64,000 nucleotides of DNA from Hymenobacter caeli (GTDB taxonomy: Bacteria > Bacteroidota > Bacteroidia > Cytophagales > Hymenobacteraceae), in NCBI RefSeq assembly GCF_013294115.1, contig NZ_JABSNP010000014.1:62001-126000 (forward strand). Direction: 5' to 3'. The stretch's first letter is position 1. Each line of letters opens with the position of its first letter. Made by a program: the position numbers and the translations under genes. Below, one piece after another: positions 45,151 through 56,676 of this stretch. The notes beneath the pieces were generated by a model. That model was not told the DNA's origin. It ran no database searches and was given only the letters and a program-made list of their open reading frames with translations.

Positions 45151-47268
45151 ATGATGCCTCGCTACTCCTTATTGCTGCTGCTGGCCCCGCTGGGGGCCCG
45201 GGCCCAAACCGCCGCCCAGGCCCCCGCCGACACCGCTCGCACCGTGCGCCTGGCCGAGGTGCCCGTGACCGGCTACGGCCAGCGGCTGCCGCTGCGCCGC
45301 ACCGCCGCCGCCATCGGCGTGATTGACGCCCAGACGATTGACCGCTTCAACCCCGCCGCCCTCACGCAGGCCGTGAACACGCTGCCCGGCGTGCGGCTGG
45401 AGGAGCGGGCCACGGCCAGCTACCGCCTCAGCATCCGGGGCAGCACGCTGCGCTCGCCCTTCGGGGTGCGCAACGTGAAGGTGTACTACAACGGCATCCC
45501 CTACACGGAGGCCGGCGGCAGCACCCCGCTCAACCTGCTCGACCCCGCCATCATCGGGCGGCTGGAGGTGGTGAAGGGCCCCGGCGGCAGCGTGTACGGG
45601 GCCGGCACCGGCGGCGTGGCCCTGTTCGAAACGCCCGCCGTGGCGGCCGGCACCGCCCGCACCAGCGCCGGGGCCACCGTGGGCAGCTACGGCCTGCTGC
45701 GCTACGGCGCCACCGCCGAAGCCGCGGGCCCCACCAGCGCCGTGCGCGCCCAGTACGCCCACCAGCAGCTCGACGGCTACCGCCAGCAAAGCGCCCTGCG
45801 CCGCGACGTGCTGGCCCTCGACGCCCGCACTACCACCGGCGACAAAGCCACCCTGGCCGCCCACTTCCTCTACACCGACATCGACTACCAGCTGCCCGGG
45901 GGCCTCACCCGCGCCCAGTACGAGGCCGACCCGCGCCAGGCCCGGCCGGGCACCGCCGCCGCGCCCGGCACGGTGGCCCAGCAGGCGTTTTACGCTTCGC
46001 GCACGGCCCTGCTGGGCCTCACGCACACGTACCAGTTCACCGATGCGCTGGGGCTGGAAACCACGCTCTACGCGAATGGCACGGCCATTCGCACGCCCTA
46101 CCTGGTCGATTACGAGCGCAACACCGGGCTGGGGCTGGGCGGGCGCACGGCCTTGCGCTACCGCACCGCCCTGGCCGGGCGGGTGCTGCGCCTGCAAGCC
46201 GGCGGGGAGTACCAGCTCGGGTTTGTGGACGGCCGCAGCTACGACAATAACGGCGGCACGCCCGGGGCCCTGCGCTACGACGACGAAATCACGACCACCA
46301 CCGGCTTCGCCTTCGCGCAGGCCGACTACGAGCTGCCCGCCGGCCTGCTCCTCACGGTGGCCGCCAGCTACAACCGCCTGCACTACAACATCGAGCGGGT
46401 GAGCGACGCGCTGACCAAGCCCGACGCCTACCGCTTCGTGCGCGACTTCCGGCCCGAGGTGTCGCCCCGCGTGGCGCTGTTGCGCGAATTTGGCCCGGGC
46501 CTGGCGGCCTACGCCAGCGTCAGCGCCGGCTTCTCGCCGCCCACCGTCGATGAAATCCGGCCTTCTGACGGTAGCCTCAACGCTGGCCTGCAGGCCGAGC
46601 GCGGCGTGAGCTACGAGGTGGGGGCCCGGGGCAGCTTGCTGGCCAACCGCTTGCGCTACGAAGTGGCGGTGTTCGATTTTGAGCTGCGCGAAACCATTAC
46701 CAGCAGCACCACGGCCCAGGGCATCGCGGTGTTCAACAACGCCGGCACCACCCACCAGCGCGGCGTCGAAGCCGGCCTCAGCGGCTGGCTGTGGCGGCAA
46801 GTGCGGGAAGTGCCTGGCACGGACGATGTGCAAACCACCGGCACGAGTCTGCGGGCCTGGGCCAGCTTTGCCTACAACGATTTCCGGTTCGGTTCCTGCG
46901 CCGGGCCGGCGGCCGACGCTAGCGGCAACCGCCTGCCCGGCACGGCCCCCCAAACCCTCAGCGCCGGCCTCGATTTCAGCGAGCGCACCGGCTTCTACCT
47001 CAGCCCCAACCTGAGCCACCAAGCCAGTATTTTCCTTAACGATGCCAACACGGCGGCGGCGGCGGGCTACTGGGTGTACGGGGCCCGGGGCGGCTGGCGG
47101 CGCACCCTGGCCGGCCATTTGGAGCTTAACCTCTTCGCCGGCCTCGACAACGCCCAGGACCGCCGCTACAGCCTCGGCAACGACCTGAATGCCTTCGGGA
47201 GCCGCTACTTCCAGCCCGCGCCGGGCCGCAGCTACTACGGCGGCGGCCAGGTGGGCTGGGCTTTTTGA
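45151..47268 (+). CDS. TonB-dependent outer-membrane receptor
   Basis: The 705-residue outer-membrane transporter has a signal peptide (about 1-18), a short linker and a plug domain (about 30-165). The plug has VNTLPGVRLEERATASYRLS and SIRGSTLRSPFG, followed by LEVVKGPGGSVYGAGTGGVA, the characteristic plug sequence. The beta-barrel ends with Phe (GGGQVGWAF). There is no N-terminal carboxypeptidase-regulatory domain, unlike SusC, so it resembles siderophore, haem or vitamin receptors. The substrate is unknown. Two adjacent ATGs (45151 and 45154) are both possible. Confidence 0.9.
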   Translation: MMPRYSLLLLLAPLGARAQTAAQAPADTARTVRLAEVPVTGYGQRLPLRRTAAAIGVIDAQTIDRFNPAALTQAVNTLPGVRLEERATASYRLSIRGSTLRSPFGVRNVKVYYNGIPYTEAGGSTPLNLLDPAIIGRLEVVKGPGGSVYGAGTGGVALFETPAVAAGTARTSAGATVGSYGLLRYGATAEAAGPTSAVRAQYAHQQLDGYRQQSALRRDVLALDARTTTGDKATLAAHFLYTDIDYQLPGGLTRAQYEADPRQARPGTAAAPGTVAQQAFYASRTALLGLTHTYQFTDALGLETTLYANGTAIRTPYLVDYERNTGLGLGGRTALRYRTALAGRVLRLQAGGEYQLGFVDGRSYDNNGGTPGALRYDDEITTTTGFAFAQADYELPAGLLLTVAASYNRLHYNIERVSDALTKPDAYRFVRDFRPEVSPRVALLREFGPGLAAYASVSAGFSPPTVDEIRPSDGSLNAGLQAERGVSYEVGARGSLLANRLRYEVAVFDFELRETITSSTTAQGIAVFNNAGTTHQRGVEAGLSGWLWRQVREVPGTDDVQTTGTSLRAWASFAYNDFRFGSCAGPAADASGNRLPGTAPQTLSAGLDFSERTGFYLSPNLSHQASIFLNDANTAAAAGYWVYGARGGWRRTLAGHLELNLFAGLDNAQDRRYSLGNDLNAFGSRYFQPAPGRSYYGGGQVGWAF

Positions 47269-47272
47269 AGCA

Positions 47273-47358
47273 AATGAGCAATGCAGAATGAGCAATTGAA
47301 AATGCCCGCCTGGTGATTCAGGCGGGCATTTTCAATTGCTCATTCTGCATTGCTCATT
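47273..47358. repeat. Perfect 40-bp palindrome after the TonB receptor gene
   Basis: The arms 47273-47312 and 47319-47358 are exact complements; the loop is GTGATT. Words AATGAGCAAT and GAATGAGCAATT repeat within each arm. It begins 4 bp after the stop of the receptor gene and ends close to the convergent gene ending at 47372. It would make a very stable RNA hairpin and probably acts as a bidirectional terminator, although it is far longer than a typical one. Confidence 0.85.
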
Positions 47359-47371
47359 GCGCTACCAGGGC

Positions 47372-47665
47372 CTAATTGGGGCCCTGCTCTTCGGGCAGCG
47401 TAAAGGCCCGGTCGCTGGGGTCGGTGAGCTGCTTGGGCAGCTCGTCGGGGTCCGCCGACGCGAATTGGCCGTTTACGCGGTTGCTGGCGGCCATTTCCTG
47501 CTCGTCGTTGCGCAGCGAGTCGTCCATCTCGTCGGCCATTTCCTGGCCCGACGAGTTGTTGTTGTCGAGCTGCTGGCCGTAGGTGGCGGCGTCGAGCATG
47601 GGGGTGGAAAGGCCGTTTTCCTCGGGCTGCTCCTGGTGGTTGGCGTCGGGTGTGGTGGGGGACAT
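47372..47665 (-). CDS. Small acidic hydrophilic protein
   Basis: The 97-residue protein starts MSPTTPDANHQEQPEENGLS. It is rich in Asn, Asp, Gln, Glu and Ser and poor in hydrophobic residues, so it is probably intrinsically disordered. No motif or signal peptide is seen. Composition resembles hydrophilin-type small proteins. It is 46 bp downstream of a second hydrophilic ORF on the same strand, probably co-transcribed. Confidence 0.55.
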   Translation of the reverse strand: MSPTTPDANHQEQPEENGLSTPMLDAATYGQQLDNNNSSGQEMADEMDDSLRNDEQEMAASNRVNGQFASADPDELPKQLTDPSDRAFTLPEEQGPN

Positions 47666-47710
47666 GGGGTTCGGGAAAGGGTAAATGAAAAAGCGCGGCG
47701 GGCCGGGGCC

Positions 47711-48166
47711 CTACTTGCTGGCGGCCTGGTCGGCGGCGGCGATGTTGCGGTTGGCCTGGTTGGGGTCGGCCCCGGCGGTCCGCATGTTGTGCGTGCCGCC
47801 GCCGGCGTAGCGCGGGTCGTCTTTGGCCCAGGCGGCGTCCAGCTCCTCGGCTTCGGCCCCGCTGGCCTGCACTTCGCGCACCAGCTCCGTGGCCTGGTTT
47901 TGCATGACGTGGCCGGGCTGGTCCTCCCGGTTGTCGGGGTGGTCCTGGGCTTTGGCCTCGTCGCGGATGGCGCTGAACTCGTCGGGGTTGTCGTTCGAGC
48001 CGCTGCGGCCTTTCGGGGCGTTGGCGTCGGTGGGCTTGCCAAAATCACCGTAGCCGGGCGTGCCGGCCTCGGCGTCCTTGGCCGGGTCGTTGGGGTTGAG
48101 GTGGGCTTCCTTGGCGCGGGCCTCCTGGTCGGGGGCCGATGAAAGATTGTTGTTTTGCGTATCCAT
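47711..48166 (-). CDS. Hydrophilic, probably disordered protein
   Basis: The 151-residue product begins MDTQNNNLSSAPDQEARAKE and is rich in Asp, Asn, Ala, Glu and Pro. It contains PNDPAKDAEAGTPGYGDFGK and ends with RNIAAADQAASK. Low hydrophobicity and repeated acidic and amide residues suggest a hydrophilin-like or desiccation-related protein. That is an inference from composition only. Same strand and spacing as the previous small gene. Confidence 0.55.
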   Translation of the reverse strand: MDTQNNNLSSAPDQEARAKEAHLNPNDPAKDAEAGTPGYGDFGKPTDANAPKGRSGSNDNPDEFSAIRDEAKAQDHPDNREDQPGHVMQNQATELVREVQASGAEAEELDAAWAKDDPRYAGGGTHNMRTAGADPNQANRNIAAADQAASK

Positions 48167-48308
48167 ATAAACGAAGGGTAAGTAGGCGAAAGGTGGGCCC
48201 GGTGCGCGGGCCGCCCCCTTGCTTACGCAAACCGGCCGCGGCCGTTCACCCCAAGGCCGGCAATAGGCACTGCTTTCCTCCCAATCCCCAAATCTTTAGT
48301 CCGTCCCC

Positions 48309-48587
48309 ATGCCCATCCACCACGACTCCGCCGCCCACCGCTTCACCACTGCCCGGGCCGGCCACACCGGCGAACTGGTGTACGAGCTGCCCGCCGCCAA
48401 CATTATCGACTTCGTGCACACCTTCGTCGACGAGGCCCTGCGCGGCCAGGGCGTGGCCGACGAGCTGGCCCGCGCCGCCCTGGCCTACGCCCGCGCCCAG
48501 CACCTAAAAGCACGCACCTCGTGCGAGTTCATGGCCGGTTTCGTCCAGCGCCACCGCGCCGAGTACGTCGATATCCTGGCCGCCTGA
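48309..48587 (+). CDS. GNAT-like N-acetyltransferase (YjdJ type)
   Basis: The 92-residue protein matches the short YjdJ/Gcn5-related family. It has HRFTTARAGHTGELVYELP, the acetyl-CoA loop RGQGVADEL (RGxGxA pattern) and ARTSCEFMAGFVQRH. The substrate is unknown; the family lacks part of a canonical GNAT. It is divergent from the hydrophilic pair and ends at a shared terminator. Confidence 0.82.
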   Translation: MPIHHDSAAHRFTTARAGHTGELVYELPAANIIDFVHTFVDEALRGQGVADELARAALAYARAQHLKARTSCEFMAGFVQRHRAEYVDILAA

Positions 48588-48609
48588 ATCAGGGCTCCAC
48601 CGAACGCAA

Positions 48610-48643
48610 AAAAGCCCCGCCGGTAGGTTCCGGCGGGGCTTTT
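48610..48643. terminator. Bidirectional terminator between the GNAT and fasciclin genes
   Basis: AAAAGCCCCGCCGG and CCGGCGGGGCTTTT pair perfectly around six bases. It lies between two convergent genes, 22 bp from each stop. Confidence 0.88.
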
Positions 48644-48664
48644 CATTGCTTGGCAAGCCGCAGC

Positions 48665-49372
48665 CTACTTGGTCGGCATCAGCACCGCGTCGATGACGTG
48701 GGTCACGCCGTTCGAGTCGATGATGTTGGGGATGGTAACGGTGGCCGTGCCGCCTTTGGCGTCGGTCAGCATCACTTTTTTGCCTTTTTTCGACACCTTT
48801 AGGGTTTCGCCTTCCACGGTGGTCAGCGTCTGGCCGTCTTTCAGGTCGGCGGCGGTAAGGCGGCCGGGCACCACGTGGTAGGTGAGGATGGTGGTGAGCT
48901 TGTCCTTCATGTCGGGCTGCACCAGCTTGTCCACCGTGCCGGCGGGCAGCTTGTTGAAGGCCTCGTTGGTGGGGGCGAACACGGTGAAGGGGCCGGTACT
49001 TTTCAGCGTTTCCACCAGGCCGGCGGCTTTCACGGCGGCCACCAGGGTGGTGTGGTCCTGCGAGTTCACGGCGTTGTCCACGATGTCTTTGTCGGGGGTC
49101 ATCATGGCCCCGCCCACCATCACGCCTTTGCCCATGTCCATGCCGGCCATGTCGCCTTTGCGGGGCTTGGTGGTGGCTTTCATCCGGTCGCCGGCGTCGG
49201 TTTTGGCCTTCACCTTCATTTTGCCGTCGTCGGCCACCTTGGTTTTGGTGGTCATGCCGTCCTCCACGGTTTTGGTTTTGTCGCCGCCGTCCGAGGTGGT
49301 GGTTTGGGCAAAAGCCGGCGCGCTGAGGGCGAAAGCGAAGCCGAGGGTGGCGAGGAAGTGCTTGGTAGTCAT
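48665..49372 (-). CDS. Fasciclin-domain secreted protein
   Basis: The 235-residue protein has a signal peptide (1-22, cleavage after AFA), a Lys/Thr/Asp-rich spacer (23-95) and a fasciclin domain (about 98-235). The domain has [40 protein letters not shown], the YHVVPG motif and a final [10 protein letters not shown]. Fasciclin proteins mediate cell adhesion or surface interactions. It is periplasmic or extracellular and encoded alone between two convergent or co-directional neighbours. Confidence 0.92.
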   Translation of the reverse strand: MTTKHFLATLGFAFALSAPAFAQTTTSDGGDKTKTVEDGMTTKTKVADDGKMKVKAKTDAGDRMKATTKPRKGDMAGMDMGKGVMVGGAMMTPDKDIVDNAVNSQDHTTLVAAVKAAGLVETLKSTGPFTVFAPTNEAFNKLPAGTVDKLVQPDMKDKLTTILTYHVVPGRLTAADLKDGQTLTTVEGETLKVSKKGKKVMLTDAKGGTATVTIPNIIDSNGVTHVIDAVLMPTK

Positions 49373-49494
49373 CGAAAAAGGTGGGTTGAAGAAATGGTAA
49401 GGGATGGAATGGACGGGTTCGGCCGAAGGCTATACGGCCGGCTACCGCCCGGGTTCGGGGGCCCTTCACAAGAACCCGGCCAATCCCCGGGGGC

Positions 49495-51957
49495 CTATTC
49501 AAACCCGCCGCCGGCCTCGTCGGGCTGCTCGTTCTTCTTGGGCTTGCCCGCCTGGGCCTGCCCGAAGCGGTAGCTGAAACCCAGGAACCCGATGCGCGAC
49601 TCGCGCTTGAACCGGTTGAAGGCCGTCAAGCCGGGGCTGTACGTGTCGAAGCCGAAGCGCAGCGTGTTGAACAGGTCGGTGGCGCGCAGCGTAATCGTGC
49701 CCCGCTCGTGCAGCACGGTGTACTTGGCCGCCGCGTCCACGTTGAACGAGGCCAGGCGCTGGCCCTGGGGCGTGTTGACGGGCGAGCGGTAGTTGAGGGC
49801 CAGCTGCAGGTCGAGCTTTTTCACGGGCGTAAGCACCGTGTTCAGGCGGGCCGTGTACACCTGGGCGCTGGTGTTGATGGCCGTGCCGGCCCCCGAGCCC
49901 TTGATGATGCGCCGGAACGTGGAGGCGTTGCCGTTCAGCTTCCAGAACGACGTCAAGGCGGTGGCCCCCACCACTTCCAGGCCGGCGGTGTACTCGGTGC
50001 CCAGGTTCAGGCGGGTGGTGTTGGTCACGACGTAGCCCGTGAGCGGGTCGGTAATCACCTGGCGGAAGCCCTGGGCGGTGTTGGATTCGAGCCGGTAAAA
50101 CCCGTTGAAGCTGAGTGAAGTCCCGCTGGCGAAGGTTTGCTGGTGGCCCAGCTCAAAGGCCTGCACGTACTCGGGCAGCAGCAGGGGGTTGCCGGTCACG
50201 AGGTTGAGCTGGTCGGAGCGGTCGGGGAAGGGGTTCAGCTCGCCCGCGTCGGGCCGCTGGATGCGCCGCGAATAGCTCAGGCGCACCTGCCGGTCGGCGG
50301 TAAAGTCATACGCCAGCACCGCGCTCGGAAACAGGTCGAGGTAGTGGCGGGCCGACTGCTCGCCGGTGGTTTGCTGGTCGCCGGCCTGGTTCGTCAGCTC
50401 GGCGCGCACCCCGCCCTGGTAGCGGAGCTTGCCGCGGGCCCCGGCGTAGGTGGCGTAGGCCGCCTGCACGTGCTGGGTGTACACGAAACGGTTCGAGGGG
50501 TCGAAGCGCAGGGGCGTGGCGCTGCGGAAAAAGTAGTCGAGGTCGTAGCGGTTCAGGGTGCTGCGCAGGCCGGTTTCGAGGCGGCTCTTCTCGCCCAGCG
50601 GGTGCACGTAATCGACCTGCGCGGCGGCCTGGAGCAGGCGGTTGGTGGGCCGCTGCTGCTGGGTGGTGGCCGAGTCGTTGGGCAGGTAGCGGATGCGCGC
50701 GCTGGTTTCGTTGTCGTTCTGCGCCGGGGCGTAGGTGGCGCTGGCCGTCAGCTCGCGGCCGGGCTGCGCGTCGCCCCAGGTGCGGCGGTAGTCCAGGGTC
50801 GCGTCGGCCGAGCGGCTGTGGCCCTGGTTGGTGTTGGCGCGGTCGTTGGTGCCCAGCAGCACGGGGCGGCCGTCGGCGGTGTTTTGCTGGCGCGAGAGCA
50901 GCTGGTCGGCCCCCGCCTGCCGGTTGAAGCGCGGCTGCACGGCCAGCGTCAGGGTCTGGGTGGGCGTCAGCTCAAAGTCGAGGCCCAGGCGCACGGCGTG
51001 CGAGGTCTGGTAGGCCACGCCGCTGCGGTCCTGGTGCAGCAGCAGCGTCTGCGGGGCCCCCGGCAGGCCGGTGGCGGGGTCGGTGGGCGCGAAGGTCGTC
51101 GTCTGGTCGAGGGTGCCGTAGCTGGTGCGGCGGTCCTGCCGGAAATCGTACGAGCCAAACGCGTTGAGGCGGCCCCGGTGGTAGTTGAGGCCCAGCGAGG
51201 TGCTGTACTTGTCCTGGGTGCCCACGTTCACGGCGGCCTGGCCGTTGAGGCCGTCGCGGCGGTCCTTCTTCAGCACGATGTTGAGCAGGCCCGCCGAGCC
51301 CGCCGCATCGTAGCGGGCCGAGGGGTTGGTGACTACTTCGATGCTCTGGATGCTGCTGGCCGGAATCTGGTCCAGGGTGGTGTTGGTGGGCTTGCCGTCC
51401 ACGAAAATCTGCACGTTGGTCGAGCCCCGCAGGCTCACGGCCCCGGTCTGGTCCACCGTCACGGAGGGCACGTTTTGCAGCGCGTCGATGGCCGTGCCGC
51501 CCGTGGCCGTCAAGTCTTTCGACACGTCCACGACCAGCTTGTCGAGGCTGTTGCTCACCGCGGGCCGCTCGGCCGTCACCACCACGCCCTTGAGCTGGGT
51601 GGCCGCGGCCCGCACCCGCAGGGGCCCCAGCTGCAAGGCGGGCGCGGCGGCCGTCAGGGCCACGGCCATCCGCGCCGGCCGGTAGCCAACGGCCAGGGCC
51701 CGCAGCGAGTAGGCGCCCAGCGGCAGGCGCTCCAAAGCAAAGGCCCCGGTTGCGGTGGTCTGGGCCCCCGCCACCAGGGCCGAGTCGGCCCCGGCGCGGC
51801 GCAGTATCACGTCGGCAAACGGCACGGGCTGCTGGGTGGCGGCGTCGAGCAGGGTGCCCCGCACGCTGCCGGTCTGGGCCCGGGCCCCGGCCAGGCCCAC
51901 GAAAAAAAACAGCGCCGCTACCCCGCCCCGCTTCAAATAATCAGTAAAAAACCGCAT
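49495..51957 (-). CDS. Outer-membrane beta-barrel protein (TonB-dependent receptor-like, CarboxypepD_reg plus OMP_b-brl_3)
   Basis: The 820-residue protein has a signal peptide (about 1-28), then a carboxypeptidase-regulatory-like domain (about 29-115, GSVRGTLLDAATQQPVPFAD). A plug (LVVDVSKDLTATGGTAIDAL, then SLRGSTNVQIFVDGKP, PTNTTLDQIPASSIQSIEVV) and a long beta-barrel ending GFSYRFG follow. It differs from SusC, and no SusD partner is adjacent. The substrate is unknown. ATG 51957 is preferred over 52011; the next gene upstream on this strand is GH97, separated by a palindromic repeat. Confidence 0.87.
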   Translation of the reverse strand: MRFFTDYLKRGGVAALFFFVGLAGARAQTGSVRGTLLDAATQQPVPFADVILRRAGADSALVAGAQTTATGAFALERLPLGAYSLRALAVGYRPARMAVALTAAAPALQLGPLRVRAAATQLKGVVVTAERPAVSNSLDKLVVDVSKDLTATGGTAIDALQNVPSVTVDQTGAVSLRGSTNVQIFVDGKPTNTTLDQIPASSIQSIEVVTNPSARYDAAGSAGLLNIVLKKDRRDGLNGQAAVNVGTQDKYSTSLGLNYHRGRLNAFGSYDFRQDRRTSYGTLDQTTTFAPTDPATGLPGAPQTLLLHQDRSGVAYQTSHAVRLGLDFELTPTQTLTLAVQPRFNRQAGADQLLSRQQNTADGRPVLLGTNDRANTNQGHSRSADATLDYRRTWGDAQPGRELTASATYAPAQNDNETSARIRYLPNDSATTQQQRPTNRLLQAAAQVDYVHPLGEKSRLETGLRSTLNRYDLDYFFRSATPLRFDPSNRFVYTQHVQAAYATYAGARGKLRYQGGVRAELTNQAGDQQTTGEQSARHYLDLFPSAVLAYDFTADRQVRLSYSRRIQRPDAGELNPFPDRSDQLNLVTGNPLLLPEYVQAFELGHQQTFASGTSLSFNGFYRLESNTAQGFRQVITDPLTGYVVTNTTRLNLGTEYTAGLEVVGATALTSFWKLNGNASTFRRIIKGSGAGTAINTSAQVYTARLNTVLTPVKKLDLQLALNYRSPVNTPQGQRLASFNVDAAAKYTVLHERGTITLRATDLFNTLRFGFDTYSPGLTAFNRFKRESRIGFLGFSYRFGQAQAGKPKKNEQPDEAGGGFE

Positions 51958-52104
51958 ACGATAAACTTCCAATGGCCTGCCTGGCTGGCCGCGAGTCCAT
52001 GCCCGCCCCACGCATTCTCCGCGTTAAAAACCGCAATTTTAGCGCGGCTTTCTGTCGGCTTTTTGTAGGAGCTGTCCAAACGTTTGTAAAGAGCTTGTGA
52101 GAAC

Positions 52105-52210
52105 GTCATGCCGAGCGCAGCCGAGGCATCTCGCGTGCAGTAGTAATCAACCCTGTTGAACGATTGATTTACTGCTGCACGCGAGATGCCTCGGCTGCGC
52201 TCGGCATGAC
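52105..52210. repeat. Palindromic repeat family 1, copy B
   Basis: The arms (52105-52139 and 52176-52210) have the same core as the element at 24748-24845, around TCATGCCGAGCGCAGCC and AGGCATCTCGCGTGC. The loop differs and carries an extra short inverted pair (GCAGTAGTAATCAA with TTGATTTACTGCTGC). It sits between the OMP gene and GH97. Two copies in 64 kb imply many in the genome. Confidence 0.85.
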
Positions 52211-52288
52211 CGCCTTTTTCGACACGACGGCCTTTTCCTGCTAACCCACAAGCCTGTTTCCCTCGATAACTCAACTCGCAGCGGCCCC

Positions 52289-54838
<2,550 letters not shown>

Positions 54839-54981
54839 TCATCTATTTAAGGTAATCATCGTCAAAGTATTGGCGCCGGAAGGAGGTGACTTTTACGGTA
54901 GCATTTCTCAACCGGTCTACCCGGGCCAGTTGGGCCCCGGGCAGCGTACCCTTTCGCCCAAAAACTTTTTCCTTTCCAGCC

Positions 54982-56412
54982 ATGCAGCCCCTCGATTATG
55001 ACGTCCAGCCCGCTACGGCGGAACGCGTGACGGATGCCGACATCATGGCCGCCGTCGAACTGTTTTTTCTGACCAAGAAGGGCGTTTCGACGCACCTGAT
55101 AGACGTGGCCACCCACGACGGCATTGTGTTGCTGACCGGCATCGCCGACAACCTGCTCGCCCGCGAGCGGGCCGAGGAAATTGCCCTGCTCGTGCGCGGC
55201 GTGCGCGGCGTGGTGAACGAACTAATCATCAGCACGCCGGATGTCCCCGACGAGGAATTGCAGCGCTCCGTGGCCGCGGCTCTGGCCGACGACCCCGCCG
55301 CCAGCGGCTACAACGTCCACTGCACGGCCGCCGACGGCGTAATTACGGCCGCCGGCACGGTGCAGTCGTGGGCCGAAAAGGCCTTGGTGCTGCGCGTGTT
55401 GCGCGGGGTACGGGGCGTGCGCCGCCTCGCCGCCGACGAACTGGTGATTCGCTGGGGCGAACTTCAGAACTCGGACGAGGAAATCACGACCCAAATCCGC
55501 GAGCTGCTGGACTGGGACATCCGCGTGCACAGCGCCCTGGTCGAGGTGCGGACCGATGACCGGGTGGTGCACCTGTCGGGCACGGTGGGCTCGGCGGCCG
55601 AAAAGGCGCAGGTGGTGACCACCGCCTACCGGGCCGGCGCGGCCCGCGTGGACGCCCGCGACCTGTTCGTGGCCTACTGGGCGCTGAGCCCGGAACTGCG
55701 GCGCACCAAGTACGCCGACCGCTCCGACGAGGACATTGCCGCGGCGGTGCGGGCCACGTTCCTCTACGACCCGCGGGTGCTCTCCTACCAGCCCATCATT
55801 TTGGTGCACAACGGCACCGTGACGCTGAGCGGGGCCGTGGGCAACCTGCGGGCCAAGCAGGACGCCGAGCGCGACGCCCGCGCCGTGGTGGGCGTGTGGG
55901 ACGTGCAGAACCTGCTGAAGGTGCGCACCGCCCGTTTTATTCCCGACGACGACGTTACCCAAACCATCAAGGCGGCGCTGGCCCGCGACCCGTACCTGGG
56001 CTTTTTCGACTTCAGTGTGCGCGTGCGCAACGGCAAGGCCTCGCTCTACGGGCAGGTGGGCAGCCACTTCGAGCAGCGGCAGGCCGGCGCCGTGGCGGCG
56101 GGGGTAAACGGCGTGGCCGACCTGGCCAACTGGGTAACCGTAGCCGCCAGCCCCGGTTTCGACGGCTTCCAAGCCTACGCCCCGCAGCCCAACGCCGACT
56201 TTGCCCTGGCCGAGCGCATCCGCGCGCGGTACTTCTGGTCGGCCAGCTTGCACAACCAGGCGGTGGAAGTGCTGGCCGAGCAGGGCCGCGCCACCCTCAC
56301 CGGCCTGGTGGACACCTGGCTCGACCGCGGGCAGGCCGCCGCCGACGCCTACCGCGCCGGGGCCCGTTACGTGGACAATGAGTTGCTGGTGGCGGCAGAA
56401 CATGAATTGTAA
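54982..56412 (+). CDS. Six-BON-domain protein
   Basis: BON domains (about 65 residues each) bind phospholipid or link membranes; OsmY has two. This 476-residue protein, with no signal peptide, is almost entirely six BON units. They start near residues 15, 88, 160, 230, 305 and 380. Each has an N-terminal helix (for example TDADIMAAVELFF), a beta strand pair with a Gly core (HLSGTVGSAAEK, TLSGAVGNLRAK, LYGQVGSHFEQR) and a closing NELL/DLF-like strand. A cytoplasmic or membrane-associated scaffold for envelope stress seems likely. ATG 54982 (MQPLDYDV) is preferred over the codon at 54886. Confidence 0.86.
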   Translation: MQPLDYDVQPATAERVTDADIMAAVELFFLTKKGVSTHLIDVATHDGIVLLTGIADNLLARERAEEIALLVRGVRGVVNELIISTPDVPDEELQRSVAAALADDPAASGYNVHCTAADGVITAAGTVQSWAEKALVLRVLRGVRGVRRLAADELVIRWGELQNSDEEITTQIRELLDWDIRVHSALVEVRTDDRVVHLSGTVGSAAEKAQVVTTAYRAGAARVDARDLFVAYWALSPELRRTKYADRSDEDIAAAVRATFLYDPRVLSYQPIILVHNGTVTLSGAVGNLRAKQDAERDARAVVGVWDVQNLLKVRTARFIPDDDVTQTIKAALARDPYLGFFDFSVRVRNGKASLYGQVGSHFEQRQAGAVAAGVNGVADLANWVTVAASPGFDGFQAYAPQPNADFALAERIRARYFWSASLHNQAVEVLAEQGRATLTGLVDTWLDRGQAAADAYRAGARYVDNELLVAAEHEL

Positions 56413-56436
56413 CGCCGCTGCTTAGCCCCGCCACCG

Positions 56437-56646
56437 ATGAAATTTCCTTTGGACACTTTTCCTTCCCGGCCCCGCTCTACGGGCCGGCGGGGGGCGGCCA
56501 GCGCCGAGGCGCGGCGGACCGAGCGCGACGCCGACGCCACGATGTCGCACAACTGGCTGCCCGACGCGGCCGGCCCGCCGGCCGCCGAACCAGTCGACCC
56601 AGAAGCCGCAAACACCGAGCGGCCGCCGGTTCGCCCCGGCCCGTAG
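56437..56646 (+). CDS. Small basic/disordered hypothetical protein
   Basis: The 69-residue ORF starts MKFPLDTFPSRPRSTGRRGA, is rich in Arg, Ala and Pro, and ends with TERPPVRPGP. It is probably disordered. It sits between the BON and Usp genes in the same direction, 24 bp after the former, which supports expression. No family recognised. It could be spurious. Confidence 0.4.
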   Translation: MKFPLDTFPSRPRSTGRRGAASAEARRTERDADATMSHNWLPDAAGPPAAEPVDPEAANTERPPVRPGP

Positions 56647-56676
56647 CGGCCACCTTCTCATTTAACCTCTGCTACC

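Noticed and set aside
45169..47295. Minus-strand ORF of 708 codons over the TonB receptor
   Set aside because: Shadow frame; no recognisable motif, while the plus strand has a complete plug and barrel.
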